NCBI RefSeq assembly: GCF_003339845.1
Contig: NZ_PPTR01000001.1
Span: 248,001-312,000, forward strand
DNA from: Gordonibacter sp. 28C
GTDB lineage: Bacteria; Actinomycetota; Coriobacteriia; Coriobacteriales; Eggerthellaceae
Length of the DNA stretch: 64,000 nucleotides
Direction of reading: 5' to 3'
A program made the translations under genes and the position numbers. Below the pieces are notes generated by a model. It saw only the letters and a program-made list of their open reading frames with translations, was not told the DNA's origin and did no database searches. Shown here in pieces: positions 9,184-18,208 of this stretch (position 1 is its first letter; the number at the start of each line of letters is the position of its first letter).

Positions 9184-9440
9184 GGGTTCCGGCGGCCTGT
9201 CGGCCGCCGGAACCCGCCGACGCTGCGAAGCCCCCTCGCGCCGATCCTCGGCCCTTTCTCGCTTGCCCTCGCGTGCCAAAGCACGCTCGGCCGCGAGACG
9301 GGCCGATTATCGGCGCGAGGGGGCTTCTCGCTGTCTTGCTACGCCAACCTGGGCGGTTGTTTTCGCGCTTGCGCGCGAAGCGCGGGTCGCTTCGCTCCCG
9401 CGCGGCCGACTTACGCGTCCCTTCGCCATGGCGAGCTAAC
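9184..9440. repeat. Dispersed multi-stem structured repeat, copy A
   Basis: Fills the gap between the convergent trkA and MOSC genes. In order: a 14-bp hairpin (9184-9197 with 9202-9215, 4-base loop); the box CGACGCTGCG (9219-9228); a long hairpin whose outer stem is a perfect 19-bp pair (9227-9245 with 9309-9327), with inner stems GGCCC/GGGCC and TCTCGC/GCGAGA; and an apical GCGTGC-CAAA-GCACGC (9271-9286). A box TACGCCAACC...GCGGTTGTTTTCGCGCT and further GC-rich stems follow at about 9340-9410. The same order of parts is found at 44547-44765. There is no coding potential. It could act as a bidirectional terminator, an RNA element or a small mobile repeat. Confidence 0.75.
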
Positions 9441-9451
9441 GTGCACGTTGC

Positions 9452-9991
9452 CTACCGCTCGCGTGCCGCGCGCAGTTCCTCCAGGGCTTCAGGAGGAGTG
9501 TAGGCGCACATGCCGTCGCCAAGCTCGACCACCTCGATGGAATCGCCGGGCTTCACCTCGCCGTCTTCCAGCGCTACGAAGAACACGCCCTCGCGGGGGA
9601 AGATGCAATCGCCGGCCAAATGGTAGATGGCGCATTTCGTGTGGCACACCTTGCCGATCTGCGACAGCTCCAAAAGCGCGCTGTCGCCGACGCGCAGGCG
9701 GCTGCCAAGCGGCAGAGCTAGCAGGTCGATGCCCTCGGTGGTCACGTTCTCTGCGAAGTCGCCTTCGGCCACGTCTAAACCCATGGCCTGCGCCTTCTCG
9801 ATGGACTCCCAAGCCAGAAGCGACACTTGCCGGTGCCAGTCGCCGGCATGCGCGTCGCCCGCCACGCCGAAGTGCGCCTCAACGGTGCCGCCGCCTTCAC
9901 ACGGCGTCTTGCGTCCGCCCTTGCGCTTCGACACGTTCACGGACCGAACGCGCCCACGTGCGCATTCCTCGCTCAACCGTACCTGCTCCAC
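9452..9991 (-). CDS. MOSC-domain protein
   Basis: A 179-residue protein from a GTG start at 9991. It is essentially a single MOSC domain: 'GRVRSVNVSKRKGGRKTP' at the start, 'GVAGDAHAGDWHRQVSLL' near 45-60, 'GDFAENVTTEGIDL' and 'IGKVCHTKCAIY', which carries the conserved cysteine region. MOSC domains are found in molybdenum-cofactor sulfurases and in stand-alone proteins such as YiiM that handle Moco-bound sulfur or hydroxylamine-type substrates. A role in serving the many molybdoenzymes encoded nearby is possible but not shown. It converges with trkA across the structured repeat. Confidence 0.85.
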   Translation of the reverse strand: MEQVRLSEECARGRVRSVNVSKRKGGRKTPCEGGGTVEAHFGVAGDAHAGDWHRQVSLLAWESIEKAQAMGLDVAEGDFAENVTTEGIDLLALPLGSRLRVGDSALLELSQIGKVCHTKCAIYHLAGDCIFPREGVFFVALEDGEVKPGDSIEVVELGDGMCAYTPPEALEELRAARER

Positions 9992-10083
9992 GTTCGACGC
10001 CTCCTAATAGCCTAGTGAAATGATAGGAAATATACTACTCGAACAAAGATAAAGAAGTCAAGAGATAACGCACACGCCAGATC

Positions 10084-10209
10084 GCCTCAGCACGAATGAC
10101 GGCTGTGAACGATTTTGAGCCTTTGTTTTCAGGCGATTGCAGTATTATCCCAGGTCGCACTTTTCTCGAATAAGCGAAAATCGTTCACAGCCGTCATTCG
10201 TGCTGAGGC
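10084..10209. repeat. 33-bp perfect inverted repeat flanking a 60-base core
   Basis: Bases 10084-10116 are exactly the reverse complement of 10177-10209, with a 60-base core that has its own short stem (GCCT/AGGC near 10119-10134). It lies in the 341-base gap between the divergent MOSC and purB genes, in which I see no gene. It could be a MITE-like remnant, a very stable RNA hairpin in the purB leader, or a DNA cruciform. No clear target-site duplication is seen at its ends. Confidence 0.8.
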
Positions 10210-10332
10210 TCTTGCAGGACGTCTATGTCTTTCGGCGTACATTCCCTCGGCGCTTTCCATGGAAAACGGCGCGCTTCACCTGCAGTGCGGTATGCTGATT
10301 GCCATCAGGTACGACGTGGGAAAGGGACCGGC

Positions 10333-11676
10333 GTGATCAACCGCTACACGCGCCCCGCGATGGGCGCCATCTGGGAGCTTGAGAACAAGTTCTCCATCTG
10401 GAAGGAAATCGAAGTGCTGGCGTGCGAGGCGCAGGCCGAGCTGGGCAAGTCCGGCATCACGAAGGAAGAGGCCGCGTGGATCCGCGCGCATGCCGACTTC
10501 ACCGTGGAGCGCATCGACGAGATCGAGAAGGTGACGAACCACGACGTCATCGCGTTCACCACGAACATGGCCGAGTACATCGACGCCGACGTGCCGGAGG
10601 GGCAGGAGCCGCCCAGCCGCTGGGTGCACTACGGCATGACGTCGTCCGACCTGGGCGACACCGCGCTGTCCTACCAGATCACGCAGGCTATCGACATCAT
10701 CCTGGAAGACATCAAGCAGCTGGGCGAGACGTGCAAGCGCCGCGCCTTCGAGTTCCAGGAGACGCTATGCGTGGGCCGCACGCACGGCATCCACGCCGAG
10801 CCCATGACGTTCGGCATGAAGTTCGGCAGCTGGGCGTGGGCGCTCAAGCGCGCCCAGACGCGCATGGAGGAGGCCCGCAAGGTGGCCGCCACGGGCGCCA
10901 TCAGCGGCGCGGTGGGCACGTACTCCAGCATCGACCCGTTCGTCGAGCAATACGTGTGCGAGCGCCTGGGCCTTACGGCCGACCCGCTGTCCACGCAGGT
11001 GCTGGCGCGCGATCGCCACGCGCAGGTGATGGCCGGCTTGGCCGTGACGGCCTCCACGCTTGAGTCCATCGCCATGCAGGTGCGCCTGCTGCAGCAGTCC
11101 GACGTCATCGAGGTCGAAGAGCCGTTCGCGAAGGGGCAGAAGGGCTCCAGCGCCATGCCTCACAAGCGCAACCCCATCACGGCCGAGCGCGTCTGCGGCC
11201 TGGCCCGCACGGTCAAGAGCAACGCGCAAGTGGCGTTCGACAACGTGGCGCTGTGGTACGAGCGCGACATCAGCCACTCCGGCGCCGAGCGCGTGGCGCT
11301 GGCCGATAGCTTCATCGCGCTGGACTACATGTTCGGCAAAATGCAGTGGATGCTGGACGGCCTGCAGACCTACCCTGCCAAGATGGAGCACAACCTGTGG
11401 CGCACGAAGGGCCTCATCTTCAGCTCGAAGGTGCTGCTGGCCCTGGTGGACACCGGCATCAGCCGCGAGGACGCCTACGTCATCGTGCAGCGCAACGCCA
11501 TGAAGGTATGGGAGGACATCCAGAACGCCGTGGACGGTCCCACCTACCGCGAGAATCTCGAGGCCGACCCCGAGGCGAACCTCAGCGCCGAAGTGCTGGA
11601 CGAGATCTTCGACCCCTGGGACTTCCTCACCCGCAAGGACGTGGTGTTCGACCGCTTGAAGGAGCTGGAGTTCTAA
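10333..11676 (+). CDS. purB: Adenylosuccinate lyase
   Basis: A 447-residue protein of the fumarase/aspartase superfamily. It cleaves SAICAR to AICAR and adenylosuccinate to AMP in purine synthesis. The signature GSSAMPHKRNP is at about residues 275-285, and 'VGRTHGIHAEPMTFGMKF' and 'HYGMTSSDLGDTAL' supply the other active-site blocks. I chose the GTG at 10333, after GGGAAAGGGA, because the protein then opens 'VINRYTRPAMGAIWELENKF' like other PurB. It is monocistronic, with a strong hairpin 62 bases after its stop. Confidence 0.95.
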   Translation: MINRYTRPAMGAIWELENKFSIWKEIEVLACEAQAELGKSGITKEEAAWIRAHADFTVERIDEIEKVTNHDVIAFTTNMAEYIDADVPEGQEPPSRWVHYGMTSSDLGDTALSYQITQAIDIILEDIKQLGETCKRRAFEFQETLCVGRTHGIHAEPMTFGMKFGSWAWALKRAQTRMEEARKVAATGAISGAVGTYSSIDPFVEQYVCERLGLTADPLSTQVLARDRHAQVMAGLAVTASTLESIAMQVRLLQQSDVIEVEEPFAKGQKGSSAMPHKRNPITAERVCGLARTVKSNAQVAFDNVALWYERDISHSGAERVALADSFIALDYMFGKMQWMLDGLQTYPAKMEHNLWRTKGLIFSSKVLLALVDTGISREDAYVIVQRNAMKVWEDIQNAVDGPTYRENLEADPEANLSAEVLDEIFDPWDFLTRKDVVFDRLKELEF

Positions 11677-11738
11677 GAGGCGCGCAAAAACCTAGATACG
11701 AGCGACGCCTCCGAACCGTTCGGTGCGGCAGGACTTCG

Positions 11739-11786
11739 CGACAGACGAGGGGCCGGCGGCTTTTGCTGCCGGCCCCTCGTCTGTCG
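11739..11786 (+). terminator. Strong hairpin after purB
   Basis: A 19-bp perfect stem (11739-11757 with 11768-11786) closes a 10-base loop, 62 bases after the purB stop. There is no downstream T-tract, so Rho-independent termination is likely but not certain. Confidence 0.65.
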
Positions 11787-11891
11787 GCGACATTGGCACG
11801 CCGGGTTTGCGAAAGCCTTTTGCTTGCCGAAAGGCCGCATTAATCAGGTCGAATGGCTGTTATGCAACTGCGATGGTGGCATCCCATCCTA

Positions 11892-11934
11892 TACCGTAAA
11901 AACAATATCGAAAAATGGATGTTGTTACGGTATG
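11892..11934. promoter_or_regulatory. Dyad ATACCGTAA...TTACGGTAT upstream of the surface-protein gene
   Basis: A perfect 9-bp inverted repeat (11892-11900 and 11926-11934) lies in an AT-rich patch that ends 34 bases before the ATG of the Ig-like surface protein. Size and place fit an operator or a leader hairpin. The binding protein is unknown. Confidence 0.45.
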
Positions 11935-11968
11935 CGAAAAACATGGTGGAGCGAAGGATGGGAGAGTC

Positions 11969-14900
11969 ATGGGGGAGTGTGCTAAGCCTGTGCATGGCAG
12001 CGTAGGGATCGGACGCGTGTTGAGGGTTCTGCTCGCGTTCGCGCTGGCGATTCTGCTCGTGCCCGCGTTGGGAGCACGGCAGGCCGTCGCCGCGGCAAGC
12101 GAGCCGGTTTACTACGGGTATGTGTACGATGTCCAAGCGAAGGACGAGAACGGATACCCGCTCTTCCATGAAGACGGCACGCCGGTTACCTATCATCAAG
12201 CAGATATCTCGTACGCTGAGAATCTTCCCAAGAACATTGTCGTAGGCGACCGAATGACGGTGACGCAGATCAGCTACGATATGGGCGAAATGGTCAAGGG
12301 CGAGACGTACGAGGACGTGCTCGTGCAGGGTTTCACGCTCGATCAGCGCAGCGAGGTTTCCCATGTCGAGTCGATCGACGTATCCGCCTGTTCGAGCCTC
12401 GTCTCGTTGTACCTGACCAACATGGAAAACCTTACGTCGGTCTCTTTTGGTAGCGAGCTCAAAAACCTGAGTGTGCAATACTGCAAGGCTTTCAAGAGCG
12501 TCGACGTTTCAGCGTGCACTGATTTGCGATCGCTCAACCTCGATGGATGCGGGTTCACGGAACTCGACGTAGATTCGATACCGCAAACGGTCATGCTCTT
12601 CAACTGCAGGTACAACAAGATCTCGGACACCTCCGCTTTGGTGGAGCGCTTCGGCGAGTCGGAGGTGCTACCTCAGGCGTCCGACGACCTTGTTGTGCTT
12701 TCCGAGGAGGTGGCGAACGGCTATTTCGTGGCAGGTCAAGAACAGGTCACTATCCCGTCCATTCGATTTGCAAACTCCGTCGAAAGCTCGAACTTCTATC
12801 GAGAAGACCGCGAGGCGGCTTACGCGGCGAGGAACTTCACGGTGACGTCCTCCGACGAGTCGGTTGTGACAGCGGAAGTGTTCACCCCCGAAGCTATTCC
12901 GGGCCTAAGCAGCTCGTCCGCTGCTGAAATTCGCTACTCATTCAAGAAGGCTGGCGATGCCGTTATTTCGGCAACGTATGACTTCCCAGGAAAATTCGAT
13001 CATTACCAGATAAAAAGCACGGTAAAAGTGACCGTTGCCGCCAAAGCTAACAAAGTGACCGGTCTGTCGGTCGATCCTGCCGATTTGACGATCGATTATG
13101 TGGAGAAGTGTCCGGTGTGCGATCAGTCCCACAGCGGAAGGGCCACGGCGACGGTGGCTTACGCCACCGAGAATCCCGATCTGCCAAAAACCGGCGGTTA
13201 CGGTGAATGGGTGGAAAAGGACCACGACAGTCTCGATTGCACGACGTCTGCCAGTGGCATCAACAAGATGGATTACACGTTTTGGGCGCATGCGGCGGGA
13301 AGATATCCGGTAACGTTCAGGATGATGGAGAACGGGACGTCGAATTCGTTCGAGACTTCGATGAGCGTGTCGGCAGTTGAACCGGACACACCAGAGCTGA
13401 TCGTAGATCAAAAGAGAACGCTTGCGCCAGGCGTCGTTCAAATCGTGCCGCCGAGCGCCGGGCAAGGTGGTTCCGGCATGGCGAACGAGCCGCTCGGGCG
13501 CTTCGACAATACCGACTACCTTGGTTTCGCCTGGCACGGCTACAGCGCGTTCATCAAGTCCGTCGAATCGAGCGATCCCGAGGTCGCCGCTTCGGCTGCG
13601 GAGAGCAAGTACCTGCTCAATCTGAACAAAGCGGGCACGGCTACCATCACTATCACCGACGTGTTCGGCAATTCGAAGTCGTGCGAGATCACGGTTGAGA
13701 GCCCGCAGGTCGATCCGGAGGACGTTGTCTGCGACACGTCGGATATCACTCTGGAGCAAGGAGGTGAATTCCAGCTGCTCAGTCGCGTATCGGGTTCGAA
13801 TTGGAAGCCGTCCATGGTGCGCTTCACCAGCGCGAACGGTTACATCGCTCCGATCAAGGCGAGCCCCGACGAGGATCAGAACCCTCTGTTCACCTTGCTG
13901 GGCAAGAACGTTGGCGATACGACGGTGAAGGTCGAGTATTTCCTTGGCGTCGACTACGAGACGCACGAGTACATCATGAAGGATCTCGGCACCATCAAGG
14001 TGCACGTCGGACCTGGGGAGGCACCGGCTGTTCCCGTGGAAAGCGTTGCGATCTCGGGCGGTGTGAAGACCGCTATGGAAGTTGGAACCGTCCAGAAACT
14101 GTCCGCAGAGGTGCTTCCTGCGAATGCGACCGACAGGACGATTGCTTGGTCGTCGTCCGACGAGAACGTGTTGACGGTGGGAGCCGACGGTCTGGTCACC
14201 GCTGTCGGGAACGGCACGGCGTCGATCACTGCCAAGGCGGGCGAGAAGGCGGCCACGACGCCCGACATCGAGGTCACGACTCCGGTCGCAGGGGTTTCCT
14301 TGAGCGCTTCCGAACTGTCGCTGTTCGTTGGCGGCGAGGCGTCGGAGCTCACGGCCAGCGTCGAGCCCGTCACTGCGACGAACAAACAGATGATTTGGAG
14401 TTCGTCAGATCCTACCGTTGCCACCGTCGATGCCGACGGCACTGTTGCACCCGTTGCTGCGGGAGTTACGGATATAACCGTCGAAACGTTGGATGGCGGT
14501 TTCACGGCGACATGCAAGGTCACGGTTGCCCAGCATGCCGAAGGCGTCACGTTAGACAAGGTATCGCTTGTTTTAACTGGCAAGGTTTCGGAATCCTTGA
14601 AGGCCGTGGTGGAACCCGATAACGCCACGAACAAGAACGTTGTTTGGGAGTCGTCGGCTCCGGAGGTGGCTTCCGTCGACCAGAACGGATTGGTCACGGC
14701 GGTGTCAAAGGGGTCGGCAACGCTCACGGTTACCACCGAAGACGGTCAGCATGCCGCTACGTGCGCCGTCGAGGTGAGGAATCCCGCGACCGCCATAGCG
14801 CTTGGCGCGAAGCGCTTAGACCTGACGAAGGGACAGACGGCCCAGCTTTCTGCCGTCGTGTCCGGCGAGCTGCCCGGCGCGGTGGACGACGACGCGCTGG

Positions 14901-15940
14901 CGTGGTCATCGTCCGATAACGAGGTGGCCACGGTGTCCAACGTCGGTTTGGTGACCGCTTTGAAAACCGGGACGGCGACCGTCACGGCTAAACTTGCCGG
15001 TGGGCAGTCTGCAACGGCCGAGGTGACGGCCACCTCCGAGGTGTTCGTCAGCAATCCGGCAACGGAAATCACGCTCGACCGCACTGCGATATCAACCCGG
15101 ATCGGCGAGAGAAGTCAGTTCGGGCTTAAAGCCACGGTGACGCCATTCGATGCCGACGATGCTTCCGTTGCTTGGTCCAGCACCGATGCGTCTGTGGCAA
15201 GCGTTGACGTCTTTGGCGTTGTGACGGTGCACCGGGCCGGAAGCGCAACCATCATGGCCAGCACGGTAAACGGCTTAACGGCCGCATGCATGGTAAACGT
15301 CGCGGCAGCTCCCCTCGCCGCAGTCGGGGACGGTTCGGCCGCCGTCGAAGCTGATGATGCGGCCGCGCTTGCCGCGGTGAAAGCCAAAGAAGACGAGGTA
15401 GGCCCCATCACGTTGGTGGTCGAGCCGCAAAATGCGCTCGATGCGGTTACTCAGGCCGTCGTAGACAAGGTGGTCGTTGGCACAGCTCAGGTGGCCGGCG
15501 TTTTCGATATTCGCTTTGCCGACGCGAGCGGCGATACGGTTTCTTGGGGCGAGGACGAGGCTTCCGGCATGCTGCGCGTCAAGCTGAGGATTCAAGGAGA
15601 CATGGCCGACTTGGACGCGTCTACATTGAGGGTGCACTACCTTGACAAAAAGACGGGCGTTCCCGTTGAAATGGAGTCGTGGATCGAGGACGGCTATCTG
15701 GTGTTCTTGACGCCGCACTTCTCGGATTACTTGGTGACGGGGCAGCCTCCTGTTGCGCCCGAACCCGAGGACGAAGACGATGGGGCCGCGCTCGTTTCGA
15801 TAGACATCCAGGATGACAATGCGAAGAAACTTGCATCTACGGGAGATCCGCTCGCCTTTGCCGTCGTTTGCCTGGCTCTCTGCGCGGTTGCCGCCGGTGC
15901 GGCAGCGTTTACTGCGCGCAAGCGTGATGATCTGGCGTAG
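11969..15940 (+). CDS. LAxTG-anchored surface protein with LRR-like and BIG_2 Ig-like domains
   Basis: A 1323-residue secreted protein. I start it at the ATG at 11969, preceded by GAAGGATGGGAG; an ATG at 11915 would add an unsupported leader. A signal peptide ends near 'ARQAVAAAS' (about 45). Residues 100-200 have irregular leucine-rich repeat-like units ('ESIDVSACSSLVSLYLTNM'). From about 689 to 1110 there are five bacterial Ig-like group 2 repeats, each with an 'IxWSSSD...VATVD..GxVTAV' core. A further beta domain precedes LASTG (from residue 1288), a membrane helix and an RKRDD tail, a sortase signal of the actinobacterial LAxTG type. It is probably an adhesin or host-contact protein; its ligand cannot be told from sequence. 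Confidence 0.88.
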   Translation: MGECAKPVHGSVGIGRVLRVLLAFALAILLVPALGARQAVAAASEPVYYGYVYDVQAKDENGYPLFHEDGTPVTYHQADISYAENLPKNIVVGDRMTVTQISYDMGEMVKGETYEDVLVQGFTLDQRSEVSHVESIDVSACSSLVSLYLTNMENLTSVSFGSELKNLSVQYCKAFKSVDVSACTDLRSLNLDGCGFTELDVDSIPQTVMLFNCRYNKISDTSALVERFGESEVLPQASDDLVVLSEEVANGYFVAGQEQVTIPSIRFANSVESSNFYREDREAAYAARNFTVTSSDESVVTAEVFTPEAIPGLSSSSAAEIRYSFKKAGDAVISATYDFPGKFDHYQIKSTVKVTVAAKANKVTGLSVDPADLTIDYVEKCPVCDQSHSGRATATVAYATENPDLPKTGGYGEWVEKDHDSLDCTTSASGINKMDYTFWAHAAGRYPVTFRMMENGTSNSFETSMSVSAVEPDTPELIVDQKRTLAPGVVQIVPPSAGQGGSGMANEPLGRFDNTDYLGFAWHGYSAFIKSVESSDPEVAASAAESKYLLNLNKAGTATITITDVFGNSKSCEITVESPQVDPEDVVCDTSDITLEQGGEFQLLSRVSGSNWKPSMVRFTSANGYIAPIKASPDEDQNPLFTLLGKNVGDTTVKVEYFLGVDYETHEYIMKDLGTIKVHVGPGEAPAVPVESVAISGGVKTAMEVGTVQKLSAEVLPANATDRTIAWSSSDENVLTVGADGLVTAVGNGTASITAKAGEKAATTPDIEVTTPVAGVSLSASELSLFVGGEASELTASVEPVTATNKQMIWSSSDPTVATVDADGTVAPVAAGVTDITVETLDGGFTATCKVTVAQHAEGVTLDKVSLVLTGKVSESLKAVVEPDNATNKNVVWESSAPEVASVDQNGLVTAVSKGSATLTVTTEDGQHAATCAVEVRNPATAIALGAKRLDLTKGQTAQLSAVVSGELPGAVDDDALAWSSSDNEVATVSNVGLVTALKTGTATVTAKLAGGQSATAEVTATSEVFVSNPATEITLDRTAISTRIGERSQFGLKATVTPFDADDASVAWSSTDASVASVDVFGVVTVHRAGSATIMASTVNGLTAACMVNVAAAPLAAVGDGSAAVEADDAAALAAVKAKEDEVGPITLVVEPQNALDAVTQAVVDKVVVGTAQVAGVFDIRFADASGDTVSWGEDEASGMLRVKLRIQGDMADLDASTLRVHYLDKKTGVPVEMESWIEDGYLVFLTPHFSDYLVTGQPPVAPEPEDEDDGAALVSIDIQDDNAKKLASTGDPLAFAVVCLALCAVAAGAAAFTARKRDDLA

Positions 15941-15982
15941 CGATCGGCTCGAATATTTGCGACGTCGCTAATCGCTCATTCA

Positions 15983-16017
15983 GCCTGCCGCCCTTTCAAA
16001 AGGGCGGCAGGCTTTTT
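15983..16017 (+). terminator. Rho-independent terminator of the surface-protein gene
   Basis: GCCTGCCGCCCTT (15983-15995) pairs with AAGGGCGGCAGGC (16000-16012) around a 4-base loop and is followed directly by TTTTT. It also lies beyond the stop of the convergent HAD gene. Confidence 0.9.
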
Positions 16018-16073
16018 GCAAGCTAACGATGCGATCCGGCTCACGGCGGTGTCGCCGAACAGCAGTAGAAGTT

Positions 16074-16760
16074 TCACGAGAAGAGCTCCTCTCCCTTGTC
16101 TCTCAAGCGCCCATCCAACCCGAGCAGAAGGTCGCGCAGGTCGGACAACGACGATGCCAGGAAGGTCGGTTCAGCTGCTTCCAACTCGCCTTCGGGGGCG
16201 TAGCCCCAGGTTACTCCTATCGCGTCGATGCCCTCGCGGCGCGCGCCCTCCACGTCGTGCTTGCGGTCGCCCACCATGACAACCTCGTGCTTGTCCGGCT
16301 GGCCGAGGCGGGCTAGGGCCTCGCGAATGACGTCTCCCTTGTCGGTTCGGGAGCCGTCCATGTTGCTGCCGGCCACCACGTCGAAGTAACGGGCAAGATC
16401 GAAGTGGTCGAGGATGCGCACTGCGTAAGGTTCGGGTTTCGAAGTGGCCACGGCCGCGACGATGCCCGCCTCCGCCAGCTTCCCCAAAAGCTCAGGCATC
16501 CCTTCGTACACGCGGTTTTCGAATATGCCCAACGTGCCGAAGCGCTCCCGGTACACGCGCACCGCCTCGGTTGCCTCGGCGTCGGTGAAGCCGTAGCATT
16601 CCATGAACGAGCGATGCAGTGGCGGGCCGATGAAGTGGGTGAGCTGGTCGGCCGCCTCGTCGATGCCGAACGCGGCGAGCGCGTGCTGGACGCAGGCGGT
16701 GATGCCCTCTTGCGGGTCGGTCAAAGTGCCGTCGAGGTCGAAAAGCACGTAGCGGTACAT
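16074..16760 (-). CDS. HAD-family phosphatase, phosphoglycolate phosphatase-like
   Basis: A 228-residue haloacid dehalogenase-fold hydrolase. Motif I is 'FDLDGTLTD' with nucleophile Asp8 and acid Asp10, motif II is 'AVATSKP', and motif IV is 'VMVGDRKHDVEGA' with two acidic magnesium ligands. An alpha-helical C1 cap sits between motifs I and II ('GPPLHRSFMECYGF'). The family includes Gph and pyrophosphatase PpaX; the natural substrate cannot be chosen from sequence. It is transcribed alone, convergent with the surface-protein gene and divergent from rarD. Confidence 0.85.
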   Translation of the reverse strand: MYRYVLFDLDGTLTDPQEGITACVQHALAAFGIDEAADQLTHFIGPPLHRSFMECYGFTDAEATEAVRVYRERFGTLGIFENRVYEGMPELLGKLAEAGIVAAVATSKPEPYAVRILDHFDLARYFDVVAGSNMDGSRTDKGDVIREALARLGQPDKHEVVMVGDRKHDVEGARREGIDAIGVTWGYAPEGELEAAEPTFLASSLSDLRDLLLGLDGRLRDKGEELFS

Positions 16761-16926
16761 GGCGATGCTCCGTTTCCTGAAATGCGCGAGCGAGTCTCGC
16801 CTATATAGTAACAGTCGAAGCTTTCGCGCGTTACGCGTGATCGCGGCCGGCCGCCTGTCATTGAGCGCCGTATAAGCCGCGGAGAGGTATAATGCTGCGG
16901 ATGCATCGAGAGCGAGGAGCGGGTTT

Positions 16927-17904
16927 GTGAGCGAGCAGGCATTGGCGGAGGGCGAAAGCGAACAGCGGACCGATCGGACGGGATTCTTGCAAGGGCTGGG
17001 ATGCTACCTGCTGTGGGGCGTCATGCCCGTGTACTGGAAGCTGCTTTCGGCCATTCCCGCCTTCGAGGTGCTGGCGTGGCGCATGGTGTGGTCGTGCGCG
17101 GCGGTTATCGCCCTGTGCGTGCTGGTGAAGCGGACGCGCTTCCTCTATCTGTTCCGCGATCCGCGCGCGGTGCGCACGTTTTTGGCCTCGGGGCTCATCG
17201 TTTCGTGCAACTGGGGCGTGTACATCTGGGCGGCCAACAGCGGGCACCTGCTGCAGACGAGCATCGGGTATTACCTGTGCCCGCTGTGCAGCATCGCGCT
17301 GGGAATGATTGTTTTCAAAGAGCGGCTGACTCCCATGCAGAAGGTCGCCACGGCGCTTGCCGCGCTGGGCGTGGGGTACTTCATCGTCGCGAACGGCGGC
17401 GACATCTGGATAGCCTTTGCGCTGGCGCTCACGTTCAGCGTGTACGGCGCGGTGAAGAAGAAGGGCGGCTACCCGGCCCTGCCCGGCATGGCGTTCGAGT
17501 CGCTGCTGACGGGCCTTATCGGCGCCGTGGCGCTGGGCGTGGGGGCGGTCGCTCCGTGGATCTGGCAGATCGCGCCGGCCACGCCCGATGCCATGGCCGT
17601 TACCGGGCCGGTGGCGGACATGGCGCTGCTCGCGGGATGCGGCGTGCTGACGGCCGTTCCACTGCTGCTGTTCTCCGCCGCGGCTAACCGCGTGTCGCTC
17701 ACGGTGATCGGCTTCATCCAGTACGTGAGCCCCACCATCGCGCTGGTGCTGGCCGTGGCGTTCTACGGCGAGCAGTTCACGTTCGCCCACGGCATCTGCT
17801 TCGCGCTCATCTGGCTGGGCATAGCGGCCATCGGCGTGGAAGCGGCCCTGAACAGCAGGAGGAAGAAGGCGGTCGCCAGCCGGGTGGCCGACGGAACGAC
17901 GTAG
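16927..17904 (+). CDS. rarD: RarD-type EamA permease
   Basis: A 325-residue inner-membrane protein with about ten helices and two EamA halves. It opens with a short polar leader and then 'GFLQGLGCYLLWGVMPVYWK', 'IPAFEVLAWRMVWS' and 'NWGVYIWAANSGHLLQTSIGYYLCPL', all characteristic of RarD (a drug/metabolite-transporter branch; the E. coli name comes from chloramphenicol sensitivity). It starts at GTG 16927. The substrate is not established for the family. Confidence 0.87.
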   Translation: MSEQALAEGESEQRTDRTGFLQGLGCYLLWGVMPVYWKLLSAIPAFEVLAWRMVWSCAAVIALCVLVKRTRFLYLFRDPRAVRTFLASGLIVSCNWGVYIWAANSGHLLQTSIGYYLCPLCSIALGMIVFKERLTPMQKVATALAALGVGYFIVANGGDIWIAFALALTFSVYGAVKKKGGYPALPGMAFESLLTGLIGAVALGVGAVAPWIWQIAPATPDAMAVTGPVADMALLAGCGVLTAVPLLLFSAAANRVSLTVIGFIQYVSPTIALVLAVAFYGEQFTFAHGICFALIWLGIAAIGVEAALNSRRKKAVASRVADGTT

Positions 17905-17911
17905 GCAGAAT

Positions 17912-18208
17912 CTACTTCTTTGCGCTTTTAACGCACGTCACAACGGCAAGTGACCCGACGATAAGAGAGAACGTCGCGGCTGAAATGAACCACGCTCCTA
18001 CCGTATCCTCGATCGTCCTCCAGTCGGCTTGAGAAGCGCTCTCACAGAGCATCCAGATGATTGACACGAGCACCGCGAGAGATCCTATGAGGGAAAGGCA
18101 GAGCAAGATCATTCGCGAAGAGTTTTTCTTGCAAAGAAAGGCGCCGGCTATCTGCCCCACGATAACCATTCCGGCAAGAATCACGATCAAATAAGAGACG
18201 GCAACCAT
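17912..18208 (-). CDS. Small three-helix membrane protein of unknown function
   Basis: A 98-residue protein from the ATG at 18208 (a TTG two codons upstream is also possible). Three hydrophobic segments (about 3-24, 34-57, 74-93) are separated by short basic or acidic loops ('CKKNSSRM', 'ESASQADWRTIEDT'). It ends seven bases after the convergent rarD stop. I do not recognise a family. A weak ribosome site and lower GC than its neighbours leave some doubt that it is expressed. Confidence 0.5.
   Translation of the reverse strand: MVAVSYLIVILAGMVIVGQIAGAFLCKKNSSRMILLCLSLIGSLAVLVSIIWMLCESASQADWRTIEDTVGAWFISAATFSLIVGSLAVVTCVKSAKK

Noticed and set aside
11677-11968. Small RNA or riboswitch in the gap before the surface-protein gene
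   Set aside because: The structure there is explained by the purB terminator hairpin and a short operator-like dyad; no known riboswitch core was seen.
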